Origin: an uncultured Actinomycetes bacterium
GTDB taxonomy: Bacteria > Actinomycetota > Actinomycetes > Nanopelagicales > Nanopelagicaceae
DNA length: 64,000 bases
Direction of reading: 5' to 3'
Assembly: GCA_903825945.1 (NCBI GenBank)
Contig: CAIKCJ010000014.1
Span: forward strand, 62,001 to 126,000
The notes under the pieces were generated by a model. It did not search any database. It was not told the DNA's origin and was given only the letters and a program-made list of their open reading frames with translations. This document shows, in pieces, positions 54,463-63,056 of the stretch. A program made the translations under genes and the position numbers. Positions within the stretch are counted from its first letter, which is position 1. Each line of letters begins with the position of its first letter.

Positions 54463-56277
54463 GTGTCAGACATGACGGGTGAGATTATTGATGGGCGTTA
54501 TCAACTTGAATCGTTGATCGCTTCTGGCGGCATGGCCAGCATCTACAAAGCCATCGACCTGCGTCTTGACCGCCCAGTGGCCGTCAAAATTATGCATCCT
54601 CATCTTGCCAATGATGAAGAATTCGTGCGGCGATTTATCCGTGAAGCCAAAGCTACTGCGGCAATCACGCACCCCAATGTTGTCGCTATCCAAGATCAAG
54701 GCTGGAATACAGGTGGGTCGCCTGCCGTATTTATTGTCATGGAATTTATTGATGGCTTTACCTTGCGAGATCTTTTGGCACAACAAGGCCAACTTAGTAC
54801 AGAAGATCTCCTCAAATATATGACTCCAGTTGCGAGCGCCCTGGCTCAGGCTCACAGGCTCGGAATCACGCATCGCGATCTTAAGCCTGAAAACATTTTG
54901 ATCTCTAAAGATGGTCGCATCAAGATCGCTGACTTCGGGCTAGCTCGTGGCGGCGGACTCGGCGCAACTATGACTGTGGAATCGAGCATCATTCTCGGCA
55001 GCGTCTCATATCTCTCCCCCGAACAAGTTCAGCGTGGAGTCTCTGATTCACGCAGCGATATTTATGCGCTTGGGATTGTCTTTTTCGAACTACTCACAGG
55101 CAAGAAGCCGCACGAAGGTGAATCACCTATCGGAATTGCTTACAAGCATGTCAACGAGAAAATCCCTGCGCCCAGCACTCTGGTGCCTTCCATCGCACCT
55201 GCCCTCGATGCGCTTGTTGTAAAAGCCACAGCAATTAATCCTGATCAACGATTTAAGGATGCGGCTGAGCTAGAAGATGCAATGCAGGTAATTGCAGCTA
55301 GCTTGGACCCATCAAAAAAGCAGCTGAGTCTGGAGTTAGATCTACCGGTGCGAGCAGTCCGTGCCGGAAACGAGAAAGCCACCGGAACAAAACGCCGAGA
55401 GCGTCCTGAGGTCCGTATTGGAAATACAGTTGTTGAACGTGTGAGAAACCCAACCGTACCGATTGAAGTAGAGGAACCAGCAATGAGTAAGACTGCGCAG
55501 CTTCGTCGAAAGAGTTCAAAGAGAGTTCGCCGCAATCGTAGCGTTGTGCTGATCATTCTTCTCGCTCTTCTGGCTGGTGCTTGGTATGAACTCAGCGGAC
55601 CTGGAGCCGGAATTTCAATACCTTCCGTTGCAGGTTTGAGTACAAGTGATGCAACGTCAACTCTTGCGGCTCTTGGATTGCGTTCTACCGTTGCTTCAAA
55701 TGTTTATGATCTATCCATCCCCGCAGGAATGGTGATCTCTTCTACGCCAGGAGGTGGTGGCCACCTTAAGAAAGGCGGGGTTGTTTCGCTTTATATTTCA
55801 CGAGGACCGCAGCCTTCCGAGACTCCAACACCCACAGCAACTCCCACAGCAAGCACGTCCACTACCCCAACGCCAAGCACTACAGCTTCCATTGCCATTC
55901 CCTCGTATGTTGGTATGAGTGGAGATCAAGCCCAGAACGAACTCACAGCCGCAGGGTTTGTCGTGAATTCGATCTTTGGTTTTAGCGACACTGTTGCAGC
56001 CGGAAATGTCATTTCCCAAACACCCGATGCTCCAGCATCCGCTACAGCCGGATCTACTATTACGATCGTTGTTTCGCAAGGATCCTCTAAAGTCTTTATT
56101 CCAAATATCACCTCGCTCACTCAAAGCGCAGCGACTATCGCCCTTGAAAATCTACAACTTCGCGTTGTGGTGAAGAGAGTTGGCAAAATTAGTAGCGCCG
56201 GCCGCGTGGTCAAGGTTTCACCTGCCATTGGAAGTGAAGTGAATCGCAATTCTGTCGTAACCATTACGCTCAAATAG
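54463..56277 (+). CDS. PASTA-domain serine/threonine protein kinase (PknB type)
   Basis: Membrane sensor kinase, 604 residues. The cytosolic kinase domain (about 8-275) has the ATP-binding SGGMAS loop, Lys42, HRDLKPEN with catalytic Asp139, and DFG at 157-159. A juxtamembrane basic linker leads to one membrane helix (361-377). Outside are a PASTA repeat (about 383-448), a Thr/Pro/Ser-rich linker (451-475), and two more PASTA repeats (478-604). PASTA domains bind muropeptides or lipid II, so it probably reports wall status. It may start at GTG 54,463 or ATG 54,472. It is not next to pknA or rodA as in many actinobacteria. Confidence 0.92.
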   Translation: MSDMTGEIIDGRYQLESLIASGGMASIYKAIDLRLDRPVAVKIMHPHLANDEEFVRRFIREAKATAAITHPNVVAIQDQGWNTGGSPAVFIVMEFIDGFTLRDLLAQQGQLSTEDLLKYMTPVASALAQAHRLGITHRDLKPENILISKDGRIKIADFGLARGGGLGATMTVESSIILGSVSYLSPEQVQRGVSDSRSDIYALGIVFFELLTGKKPHEGESPIGIAYKHVNEKIPAPSTLVPSIAPALDALVVKATAINPDQRFKDAAELEDAMQVIAASLDPSKKQLSLELDLPVRAVRAGNEKATGTKRRERPEVRIGNTVVERVRNPTVPIEVEEPAMSKTAQLRRKSSKRVRRNRSVVLIILLALLAGAWYELSGPGAGISIPSVAGLSTSDATSTLAALGLRSTVASNVYDLSIPAGMVISSTPGGGGHLKKGGVVSLYISRGPQPSETPTPTATPTASTSTTPTPSTTASIAIPSYVGMSGDQAQNELTAAGFVVNSIFGFSDTVAAGNVISQTPDAPASATAGSTITIVVSQGSSKVFIPNITSLTQSAATIALENLQLRVVVKRVGKISSAGRVVKVSPAIGSEVNRNSVVTITLK

Positions 56278-56306
56278 AGCTCGCCTTAGCCGCGAAGCAC
56301 ATCCGA

Positions 56307-56312
56307 TAGGCT
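56307..56312 (+). promoter_or_regulatory. Possible -10 element of the nfo operon
   Basis: TAGGCT lies seven bases before the ATG of nfo with no ribosome site between, consistent with a leaderless start. Confidence 0.4.
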
Positions 56313-56319
56313 TCGTTAT

Positions 56320-57192
56320 ATGAGCATGCCAGCTAATCGCCCACGTATCGGAGCCCATACCCCTACCTCTGGCGGAATGGCCAAACGTTCAATTGATTAT
56401 GCAATTACCACCGAGGCTGAAGCTATCCAAGTTTTTGCATCTAATCCTCGTGGCTGGGCGATGCCAGAGGCCAACCCAGAGGCCGACAAAGCTTTTCGCG
56501 ACAAGGCCTCCGCACACGATTTAGCGGTTTACGTCCACGCACCATTTCTCATCAATCTAGGTTCTCCAACAGTAAGTACATACGAAAACTCTGTTGCTTC
56601 GACTGCTTATTCACTCAAGCGAGCTCGTGAGATAGGAGCACTCGGCACGGTGATCCATACAGGTTCTGCGGTAGACGAATCCCATGTTGAGACAGCCTGG
56701 AAGCAGATCAACAAGGGCATGATGCCCGTTTTGAAGAAGCTCAAGGAAGACGATCCATGGTTGCTGTTGGAGCCAACTGCAGGACAAGGTCAATCGCTTG
56801 TAAAGAAACTTGATGACCTAACAAAATATTTCGACGCCCTCGAATGGCACCCAAAAGTAGGCGTCTGCTTAGATACCTGCCACGTCTTTGCCGCAGGACA
56901 CGACATTGCTAAAAAGGGTGGGATGACCCAAACCCTTGACCTTCTAGTATCCATTGTAGGAATCGAACGCATCAAACTTATTCACACCAATGACTCTATG
57001 GATGTATGTGGCGCGCTCAAAGATCGCCACCAAAATCTAGGAGACGGTGAAATCGGACTCAAAGCTTTCGAAGAACTCATTGCACATCCAGCTGTTGCCG
57101 ATGCGCCGCTCATTCTTGAAACTCCTGGACAGGAACCCGAGCATGGCGCAGAAATCGCACTTCTCAAGAAGATGAGATCCAAACGCAAATGA
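56320..57192 (+). CDS. nfo: Deoxyribonuclease IV (AP endonuclease, Nfo family)
   Basis: Zinc-dependent endonuclease that cuts 5' of abasic sites in base-excision repair. 290 residues with the ligand motifs VHAPFLINL, VIHTGS, LLEPTAGQG, CLDTCHVFAAGHD, LIHTNDS, DRHQNLGDGEIG and LETPG. Its stop overlaps the EamA gene by ATGA, placing a repair enzyme in the same transcript as a transporter and threonine aldolase. Confidence 0.95.
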   Translation: MSMPANRPRIGAHTPTSGGMAKRSIDYAITTEAEAIQVFASNPRGWAMPEANPEADKAFRDKASAHDLAVYVHAPFLINLGSPTVSTYENSVASTAYSLKRAREIGALGTVIHTGSAVDESHVETAWKQINKGMMPVLKKLKEDDPWLLLEPTAGQGQSLVKKLDDLTKYFDALEWHPKVGVCLDTCHVFAAGHDIAKKGGMTQTLDLLVSIVGIERIKLIHTNDSMDVCGALKDRHQNLGDGEIGLKAFEELIAHPAVADAPLILETPGQEPEHGAEIALLKKMRSKRK

Positions 57193-58061
57193 TATCGAGC
57201 AAGCGTCACACAGTCCCCCTGATTTTACTTGCTAGCGTGGCACTGATCTGGGGTAGCACCTTCTCGCTCATGAAGAACACATTGGTTCGCACCAATGTAA
57301 ATTCATTTCTGGCATGGCGTTTTATCGCCGCTGCCTTGCTGATGGCTCTCCTTCGCCCCAAGGCATTTAAAGAGATTAATAAGGCGTTTCTCATGCGCGG
57401 AGTTATTATCGGCACTCTGCTCGGTGGCGGTTATCTTTTTCAGACATATGGCCTAACAATGACAACCGTAGCCAAGACTGGTTTTATCACTGGGCTTTAC
57501 TCTGTATTTGTCCCGTTGGTCGCTGCCGGTATTTTCCGCGATCGCGTCACCAAATCACAATGGGTTGCAGTATCTCTCGCCGCTATCGGACTTGGATTTC
57601 TCTCTCTTAATGGCATCAGCATTGGTCTTGGAGAATTTCTCGTCTTGATGAGCGCGATCTTCTTCGCCTTTCACATTGTTGCACTCAGTCACTGGTCCCC
57701 TGGTCGCGATGCATACGCACTCACCATGATCCAGATGGCAACCTGCGGCATTATCTCCTTGGTTTTTTCTGCGAAGAATGGCGTACAACTTCCACCTGAT
57801 CGCGGGGTCTGGGTAGCAATCTTGTATTCGGCCATCTTCGCTAGCGCAATTGCATTTATGGTCCAGACCTGGACGCAATCGTTTATGAGCGCAACAACCG
57901 TTGGGGTTGTATTGACCTTGGAATACATCTTTGCCGCAATATTCGGTCTCCTCTTCTCTCATGAGCACCTCACGTGGCGGACTCTAATAGGCGGAACATT
58001 TGTCATGGCTGGTCTCTATCTGATCGTTCTCATGGAAAGCCGTGAGAAGATAGAGGCATGA
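57189..58061 (+). CDS. EamA-family drug/metabolite transporter
   Basis: A 290-residue protein with ten predicted membrane helices in two EamA repeats (IWGSTFSLMKNTL in the first; TLEYIFAAIFGLLFSHEHLTWRTLIGGTFVMAGLYLI in the second). Such proteins export amino acids or other metabolites. Coupling by ATGA to the threonine aldolase gene suggests threonine, glycine or a related compound, but this is inference. Confidence 0.88.
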   Translation: MISSKRHTVPLILLASVALIWGSTFSLMKNTLVRTNVNSFLAWRFIAAALLMALLRPKAFKEINKAFLMRGVIIGTLLGGGYLFQTYGLTMTTVAKTGFITGLYSVFVPLVAAGIFRDRVTKSQWVAVSLAAIGLGFLSLNGISIGLGEFLVLMSAIFFAFHIVALSHWSPGRDAYALTMIQMATCGIISLVFSAKNGVQLPPDRGVWVAILYSAIFASAIAFMVQTWTQSFMSATTVGVVLTLEYIFAAIFGLLFSHEHLTWRTLIGGTFVMAGLYLIVLMESREKIEA

Positions 58062-59104
58062 TTGACCTCCGCTCAGACACTCTCACCCAACCCACTGAGC
58101 AGATGCGTGAAGCCATGCTCCATGCACCCGTCGGCGATGATGTCTATGGCGATGACCCCACAGTAAATTCTCTTGAAGAACGTGTCGCTTCGATGTTTGG
58201 GCATGAAGCGGCTCTCTTTACACCATCAGGTTCTATGGCTAATCAGTTGGCAATTCGAGAGCTAGTGAAACCTGGTGAAGAGCTCATCACAGAATCGTTT
58301 GCACATATTGTCCGAGCAGAACTTGGAGCGGGAGCCGCACTAAGTGGAATTACTACTCGCACCTGGCCTGCAACAGGGGGGCTGCTACGTTGGCAAGACC
58401 CAATCGAATTGGCGCGACCAGATTCAGGTCCTTATCTTGTATCGACCACCGCGATCGCTATTGAGAACACTCATAATTTTGGTGGCGGGACTATTCAACC
58501 GATTGAAGAGATCGCACAGCTTCGAAGCGAGTCACTCAAACTTGGAATGGCGATGCACCTTGATGGCGCGCGTATTTGGAATGCTCATGTTGAAAGTGGT
58601 GTGAGTTTTATTGAGTATGGAAAACATTTTGACACCATCTCTGTCTGCCTCTCAAAAGGTTTGGGGGCTCCTGTTGGTTCTCTCATGATTGCAGATAAAG
58701 AAAAGATTGCATCGGCCAGAGTTTGGCGTAAACGCTTTGGTGGTGGAATGCGCCAGATTGGCATCCTTGCAGCAGCTGGACACTTTGCTCTCGATAACAA
58801 TATTTTGCAGCTCAAAGATGATCATGTGCGCGCACGTTCAATTGCACATGCTGCGCACCAAGCGGCATCGAGCACCGTTAATCCAAATGATGTCGATACC
58901 AATATTGTAGTTATAGATCTGGCTGGGTCACATAAGAGTGCCGCAGAAGTCAGCGCCGAGCTGAAGGCAGCTGGAATATTGGCAAGCGCGCTTGGACCCA
59001 AGTTCTTGCGACTCGTAACTCATTTAGGAATCGATGATAACGATGTAGCCAAAGTCAACGCTGTGCTACCTGAACTATTAGATAGCGCCTTCAAACTTCA
59101 GTAG
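58058..59104 (+). CDS. ltaE: Low-specificity L-threonine aldolase
   Basis: PLP enzyme that splits threonine to glycine and acetaldehyde. 348 residues with IDLRSDTLTQPT, GDDVYGDDPTVN, FTPSGSMANQLA, HLDGARIWNA and the PLP lysine in SVCLSKGLGAPVGS. ATGA coupling with the EamA gene; its 3' end overlaps ogt by 27 bases on the other strand. Confidence 0.92.
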   Translation: MIDLRSDTLTQPTEQMREAMLHAPVGDDVYGDDPTVNSLEERVASMFGHEAALFTPSGSMANQLAIRELVKPGEELITESFAHIVRAELGAGAALSGITTRTWPATGGLLRWQDPIELARPDSGPYLVSTTAIAIENTHNFGGGTIQPIEEIAQLRSESLKLGMAMHLDGARIWNAHVESGVSFIEYGKHFDTISVCLSKGLGAPVGSLMIADKEKIASARVWRKRFGGGMRQIGILAAAGHFALDNNILQLKDDHVRARSIAHAAHQAASSTVNPNDVDTNIVVIDLAGSHKSAAEVSAELKAAGILASALGPKFLRLVTHLGIDDNDVAKVNAVLPELLDSAFKLQ

Positions 59105-59569
59105 AGCGTGCTTAAGCTCAAAGCCATAGCCGTAATTACCTAAATCTCCACCAGTCTTAACAATTCGATGACAAGGAACAATCGGGGCGATGAGGTTGCG
59201 ACCGCATGCACTTCCAGCAGCTCGAACGGCAGCTGATGAACCCGCTCGTTGGGCTAACTCTGCATAGCTCATTGTTTTGCCAGCCGGAATTTTGCGCATA
59301 ACTTTCCAGATTGATTGCGAGAATTCAGCGCCAGGCTGGCGCACTTTAATTCCATTGATCGCTGTGAGGTCGCCATCAAAATAATCTTGGACCAGCTCAC
59401 TTATTACTGAAATTGTCCGCACGCTCTTAAAACCCTGTGACGCATCATCCATATCTAATCGGACCATCAATGGCTCTAACCCATCAAATCCTGCAGCAAG
59501 CAGAATTTGATCGCTGGCTATCAAAGACAGAGGACCCACGGGTGTCTTTTGGGTGGTAGTAAGAAGCAC
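59078..59569 (-). CDS. ogt: Methylated-DNA--protein-cysteine methyltransferase
   Basis: Suicide repair of O6-methylguanine. 163 residues with the acceptor Cys133 in IVPCHRIV, the RAAGSACGRN recognition helix and the GNYGYGFELKHALL tail. It is a stand-alone protein with no AdaA domain. The GTG start lies in a large dyad (59,565-59,597) and is six bases after TATTGT, so transcription is probably leaderless and directly controllable at that dyad. Confidence 0.93.
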   Translation of the reverse strand: MLLTTTQKTPVGPLSLIASDQILLAAGFDGLEPLMVRLDMDDASQGFKSVRTISVISELVQDYFDGDLTAINGIKVRQPGAEFSQSIWKVMRKIPAGKTMSYAELAQRAGSSAAVRAAGSACGRNLIAPIVPCHRIVKTGGDLGNYGYGFELKHALLKFEGAI

Positions 59570-59597
59570 ACCCTCACAATAATCGTGAAAGTGTGCT
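59565..59597. promoter_or_regulatory. Dyad operator/hairpin over the ogt start and -10
   Basis: AGCACAC-N3-CAC-N7-GTG-N3-GTGTGCT is a perfect interrupted palindrome. It covers the ogt GTG codon (59,567-59,569) and the -10 TATTGT (59,576-59,581), an ideal place for a repressor or activator. Confidence 0.6.
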
Positions 59598-59621
59598 TTT
59601 GGAAGATCCTAAATTCTCCAA

Positions 59622-59644
59622 TTAATCCGATTTGTTCGGATTAA
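59622..59644 (-). terminator. Possible terminator of DAHP synthase
   Basis: TTAATCCGA and TCGGATTAA form a perfect nine-base stem with a five-base loop that covers the DAHP synthase stop codon. The following minus-strand sequence has only scattered Ts, so termination may be weak. Confidence 0.45.
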
Positions 59645-60984
59645 CGATCCCTCAACATTTCAGCTACCAAGAATGCGAGCTCCAACGACTGGGTGTGGTT
59701 AAGGCGAGGGTCGCAGGCGGTTTCGTAGCGATTTGCAAGATCGGCTTCAGAGATCTGCTCTCCGCCGCCGACACATTCAGTGACATCATCGCCGGTTAGC
59801 TCGATATGAACTCCACCTGGATGTGTTCCGAGCTGCTTGTGAACTTCAAAAAATCCGCGGACCTCGTCCATCACATCGTCGAATCTACGAGTTTTGTAGC
59901 CAGAAGGCGCCTCGTAAGTATTGCCATGCATTGGATCGCAGACCCAGAGGACATTTGCCCCAGATTTGGTCACTGCATCAACTAAGGCAGGAAGCTTTTC
60001 GCGGATAAGACCGGCACCCATACGGGTAATGAAGGTGAGGCGGCCAGGCTCGTTCTCGGGGTTGAGCTTGGCAATCATTGCAAGAGCATCTTCCGGCGTG
60101 GTCTTAGGACCGAGCTTGATGCCGATTGGATTATGAATCTTCGCTGCAAAATCCATATGAGCGCCATCCATTTGGCGAGTTCGCTCTCCCACCCAAACGA
60201 AGTGACCTGAAACGTCATATGCCTTGCCAGTGCGAGAATCGATACGCGTCAACGCTTTCTCGTACTCAAGAATCAGTGCTTCGTGACTTGAATAGAAATC
60301 AACTTTCTTGAAACTCTCTGGATCTACGCCAGCTGATTTCATAAAATTAAGTGCGCGACCGATTTCACTGGCCATCTGCTCATAGCGTTGACTAAAGCGT
60401 GGGTCATTTGCAAAACCCTTGTTCCACTCGTGCACTTGACGAAGGTCTGCAAATCCACCTTGCGTGAAAGCGCGTACCAGATTGAGAGTTGCCGCTGAGG
60501 TGTTGTACACCTGGACCAAGCGCTGAGGATCTGGCTCGCGAGACTCTGGTGTGAACTCGATGTCATTGACTGCATCGCCGCGATAAGCAGGAAGAGTGAT
60601 ATCTCCACGAGTCTCAGTGTCTTTGCTGCGAGGCTTCGCAAATTGTCCAGCCATACGGCCGACCTTGATTACTGGCATGCTCGATGCGTATTGCAGAACT
60701 GCAGCCATCTGGAGAATCGTTTTGATGCGATTGCGAATCGAGTCAGCTGTTGCTGACGCAAAAGTTTCGGCGCAATCTCCGCCTTGAAGCCAAAAAGCAT
60801 TACCGCTTGCAGCCTCTGCGATTTTTGCTTTGAGGTCATCGCATTCACCAGCAAAGACAAGTGGTGGAAGCTTTTTGAGAGTAGCCACTGCTTTTGCTAC
60901 CTGCTCACCAGAGGCGCCTCCAGGCCATTGTGGCTGCTGCGCAGCCACAAGGCTAGAGTCGAATAACGTATCGAGATTATCCAT
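59641..60984 (-). CDS. 3-deoxy-7-phosphoheptulonate synthase, class II
   Basis: First step of the shikimate pathway, feeding trpE and the other aromatic branches. 447 residues of the plant/actinobacterial class II type: PLVFAGECDDLK, FWLQGGDCAETF, GRMAGQFAKPRS, YSSHEALILEYE, WVGERTR, NPIGIKLGP, WVCDPMHGNTYE and GVHIELTGDDVTEC. TAGACT lies six bases before the ATG. Confidence 0.94.
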   Translation of the reverse strand: MDNLDTLFDSSLVAAQQPQWPGGASGEQVAKAVATLKKLPPLVFAGECDDLKAKIAEAASGNAFWLQGGDCAETFASATADSIRNRIKTILQMAAVLQYASSMPVIKVGRMAGQFAKPRSKDTETRGDITLPAYRGDAVNDIEFTPESREPDPQRLVQVYNTSAATLNLVRAFTQGGFADLRQVHEWNKGFANDPRFSQRYEQMASEIGRALNFMKSAGVDPESFKKVDFYSSHEALILEYEKALTRIDSRTGKAYDVSGHFVWVGERTRQMDGAHMDFAAKIHNPIGIKLGPKTTPEDALAMIAKLNPENEPGRLTFITRMGAGLIREKLPALVDAVTKSGANVLWVCDPMHGNTYEAPSGYKTRRFDDVMDEVRGFFEVHKQLGTHPGGVHIELTGDDVTECVGGGEQISEADLANRYETACDPRLNHTQSLELAFLVAEMLRDR

Positions 60985-60990
60985 GTGTAA

Positions 60991-60996
60991 AGTCTA
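60991..60996 (-). promoter_or_regulatory. Probable leaderless -10 element of DAHP synthase
   Basis: TAGACT is followed by TTACAC and then the ATG at 60,984. Confidence 0.55.
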
Positions 60997-61026
60997 GGGA
61001 AGATGGAGGCCTAGGCGGCGACCAAT

Positions 61027-62052
61027 TTATCCGAAGAAGACCTCTGCCTCAGCGTACAAAGATGGATCAACGAGCTTGAGCTCCCCGGTCGCAGATGCCA
61101 AAGGCACTGTTTCAATCTTTGTGCCATGAAGGGCGACCATCTTGCCCCAATCACCGTTGTGAGCAGCTGTGATTGCTGCCAAGCCAAAGCGGGTTGAGAG
61201 GACACGATCGAATGCCGTTGGTGATCCACCACGTTGGATGTGGCCAAGAACGACGGTACGAGTCTCCTTGCCTGTCTTAGCTTCAATCTCTTGGGCAAGC
61301 CAGTCGCCAATACCCGAAAGCTTGACGTGGCCAAATGAATCGAGAGTCTGATCTTTAACCTTCATATCGCCATCTTGAGGAATAGCGCCTTCAGCGATCA
61401 CGATGATTGGAGCGAAGCCATCGGCAAAGCGTGAGTTAACCCAAGCAGCGACCTTGTCGGTTGAGAATTTAACTTCTGGGATCAAGACAACTGAAGCGCC
61501 ACCAGCAATACCTGCATGTAAGGCGATCCAACCAGCATGTCGACCCATCACTTCTACAACAAGCGCACGGTGGTGTGAATCAGCAGTGGTGTGTAGGCGA
61601 TCGATTGCCTCGACAGCGATATTTACCGAAGTATCAAAACCAAATGTGTAATCAGTGTTATTGAGATCGTTATCAATTGTCTTTGGAACGCCAATAACTT
61701 TGACGCCAAGTGCATCAAGTTTTGTAGCAACGCCAAGCGTGTCTTCGCCACCGATTGCGATAAGCGCATCAATACCGAGCTTCTTAAGGTTTTCTTGAAT
61801 CTTCTCGACTCCGCCCTCGATCTTGAAAGGGTTGGTGCGAGATGATCCCAAAATTGTTCCACCCTTTGGCAAGATGCCACGGGTTGCTGGTAGATCAAGT
61901 GGCATTGTTAGTCCTTCGAGAGGACCCTTCCAGCCATCGCGGAATCCGACGAAATCGTAGCCGTACTCTTTGATTCCTTTACGGACTACTGCGCGGATAA
62001 CTCCATTTAGACCTGGGCAATCTCCGCCACCTGTTAATACTCCAAAACGCAT
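61027..62052 (-). CDS. pfkA: Phosphofructokinase with pyrophosphate-type signature
   Basis: Phosphorylates fructose 6-phosphate. 341 residues from the ATG with CAGGAG upstream. GGGDCPGLN binds nucleotide or PPi. Asp104 in GGEDT and Lys124 in PKTIDND replace the two glycines of ATP-dependent enzymes; both changes mark PPi-dependent, reversible members such as that of Amycolatopsis. MGRHAGWIA and GHIQRGGSPTAFDR complete the active site. PPi use is inferred from residues. Confidence 0.92.
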   Translation of the reverse strand: MRFGVLTGGGDCPGLNGVIRAVVRKGIKEYGYDFVGFRDGWKGPLEGLTMPLDLPATRGILPKGGTILGSSRTNPFKIEGGVEKIQENLKKLGIDALIAIGGEDTLGVATKLDALGVKVIGVPKTIDNDLNNTDYTFGFDTSVNIAVEAIDRLHTTADSHHRALVVEVMGRHAGWIALHAGIAGGASVVLIPEVKFSTDKVAAWVNSRFADGFAPIIVIAEGAIPQDGDMKVKDQTLDSFGHVKLSGIGDWLAQEIEAKTGKETRTVVLGHIQRGGSPTAFDRVLSTRFGLAAITAAHNGDWGKMVALHGTKIETVPLASATGELKLVDPSLYAEAEVFFG

Positions 62053-62113
62053 GTGTGCTCCTGAATATCTCAAATATCAAATATGTGTGTGGTCAACGAT
62101 GACTGAGGCAGTC

Positions 62114-62119
62114 TACCCT
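62114..62119 (+). promoter_or_regulatory. Probable leaderless -10 element for leader peptide and EamA gene
   Basis: TACCCT is followed by TCTCCT and an ATG at 62,126, the same six-base spacing as other leaderless starts in the window. Confidence 0.5.
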
Positions 62120-62125
62120 TCTCCT

Positions 62126-62167
62126 ATGTGCCCTGCTAGCGACCTACGCCTCGATCCCACCTTATGA
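62126..62167 (+). CDS. Possible 13-residue leader peptide
   Basis: ATG at 62,126 opens MCPASDLRLDPTL and stops at TGA 62,165-62,167, which overlaps the ATG of the EamA gene as ATGA. A TACCCT -10 six bases upstream would put the first base of the message at this ATG. No ribosome site precedes the EamA start, so translation of this peptide could deliver ribosomes to it. It is short and unproven. Confidence 0.45.
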   Translation: MCPASDLRLDPTL

Positions 62168-63039
62168 GCCGGCGCAGCTGGTTTAACTACTGCCTCGTTG
62201 GCGTACTTTGGGGGCTTCCCTACCTCTTCATCAAAGTAGCAGTCGCGCCTCATGCGTTTACACCTGCTTTCCTGGTTTTTGCCCGAGTTGTGATCGGATC
62301 GATCATTCTGATCCCCTACTCGATTCGCAAAGGCACCCTCCGCCCAGCGCTCAAGCACTTCAAGTGGATCCTGCTTTATGCCCTGCTGGAGATATGCGGA
62401 CCCTGGCTCTTAATTAGTACTGCCGAAACAAAACTTCCCTCGGGGCTTGCAGGCTTGCTCGTGGCTACCGCGCCCTTCTGGGCAACGATCATCATGTCTT
62501 TTCTTGGCGACAAAACAGTCTGGCACTCCACTCGATTAGCTGGATTGATTGTTGGTTTTGTTGGAGTTGCATTAGTTGTTGGGCTTGAAAGTATTCGAGG
62601 TCATCAAAATATTGGCGCGATCGCGATGATTCTTATCGCAACCGTTGGATACGTTACCGCGCCGACAATCATGAGCCGTAAAGCACCCGGGCTTGATGGG
62701 GCATCAATCAATGCAATTGCTATGGTGATCACTGGGATTCTCTATCTACCAATAGCGATTAAAGATATTCCCGCTCACAGGCCGTCGAGCCATGCAATTG
62801 AAGCAGTTGTGGCGCTTGGTATTTTCCCTACTGCGCTAGCTTTTGCACTCTACTTCACAGTTATTGCCGACTTCGGCCCCGCTCGTGCTTCCCTCGTGAC
62901 TTATCCAAATACGGCGATCGCTGTCGTACTGGGAATAATCTTTTTGCACGAACCAATCACTATTGGAATCGTGGTGGGACTTCCACTTGTTCTTGTTGGC
63001 TCTTATTTCGCTAGTCGTAAAACAACGACCAAATCTTAG
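62164..63039 (+). CDS. EamA-family drug/metabolite transporter
   Basis: A 291-residue, ten-helix DMT-superfamily protein with two EamA repeats (GVLWGLPYLFIKVAV at the start; FLHEPITIGIVVGLPLVLVGSYFAS at the end). It is not closely similar to the EamA protein at 57,189. It is divergent from pfkA and convergent with era. Substrate unknown. Confidence 0.87.
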   Translation: MSRRSWFNYCLVGVLWGLPYLFIKVAVAPHAFTPAFLVFARVVIGSIILIPYSIRKGTLRPALKHFKWILLYALLEICGPWLLISTAETKLPSGLAGLLVATAPFWATIIMSFLGDKTVWHSTRLAGLIVGFVGVALVVGLESIRGHQNIGAIAMILIATVGYVTAPTIMSRKAPGLDGASINAIAMVITGILYLPIAIKDIPAHRPSSHAIEAVVALGIFPTALAFALYFTVIADFGPARASLVTYPNTAIAVVLGIIFLHEPITIGIVVGLPLVLVGSYFASRKTTTKS

Positions 63040-63056
63040 AGACTTTTGTCTAGCGC

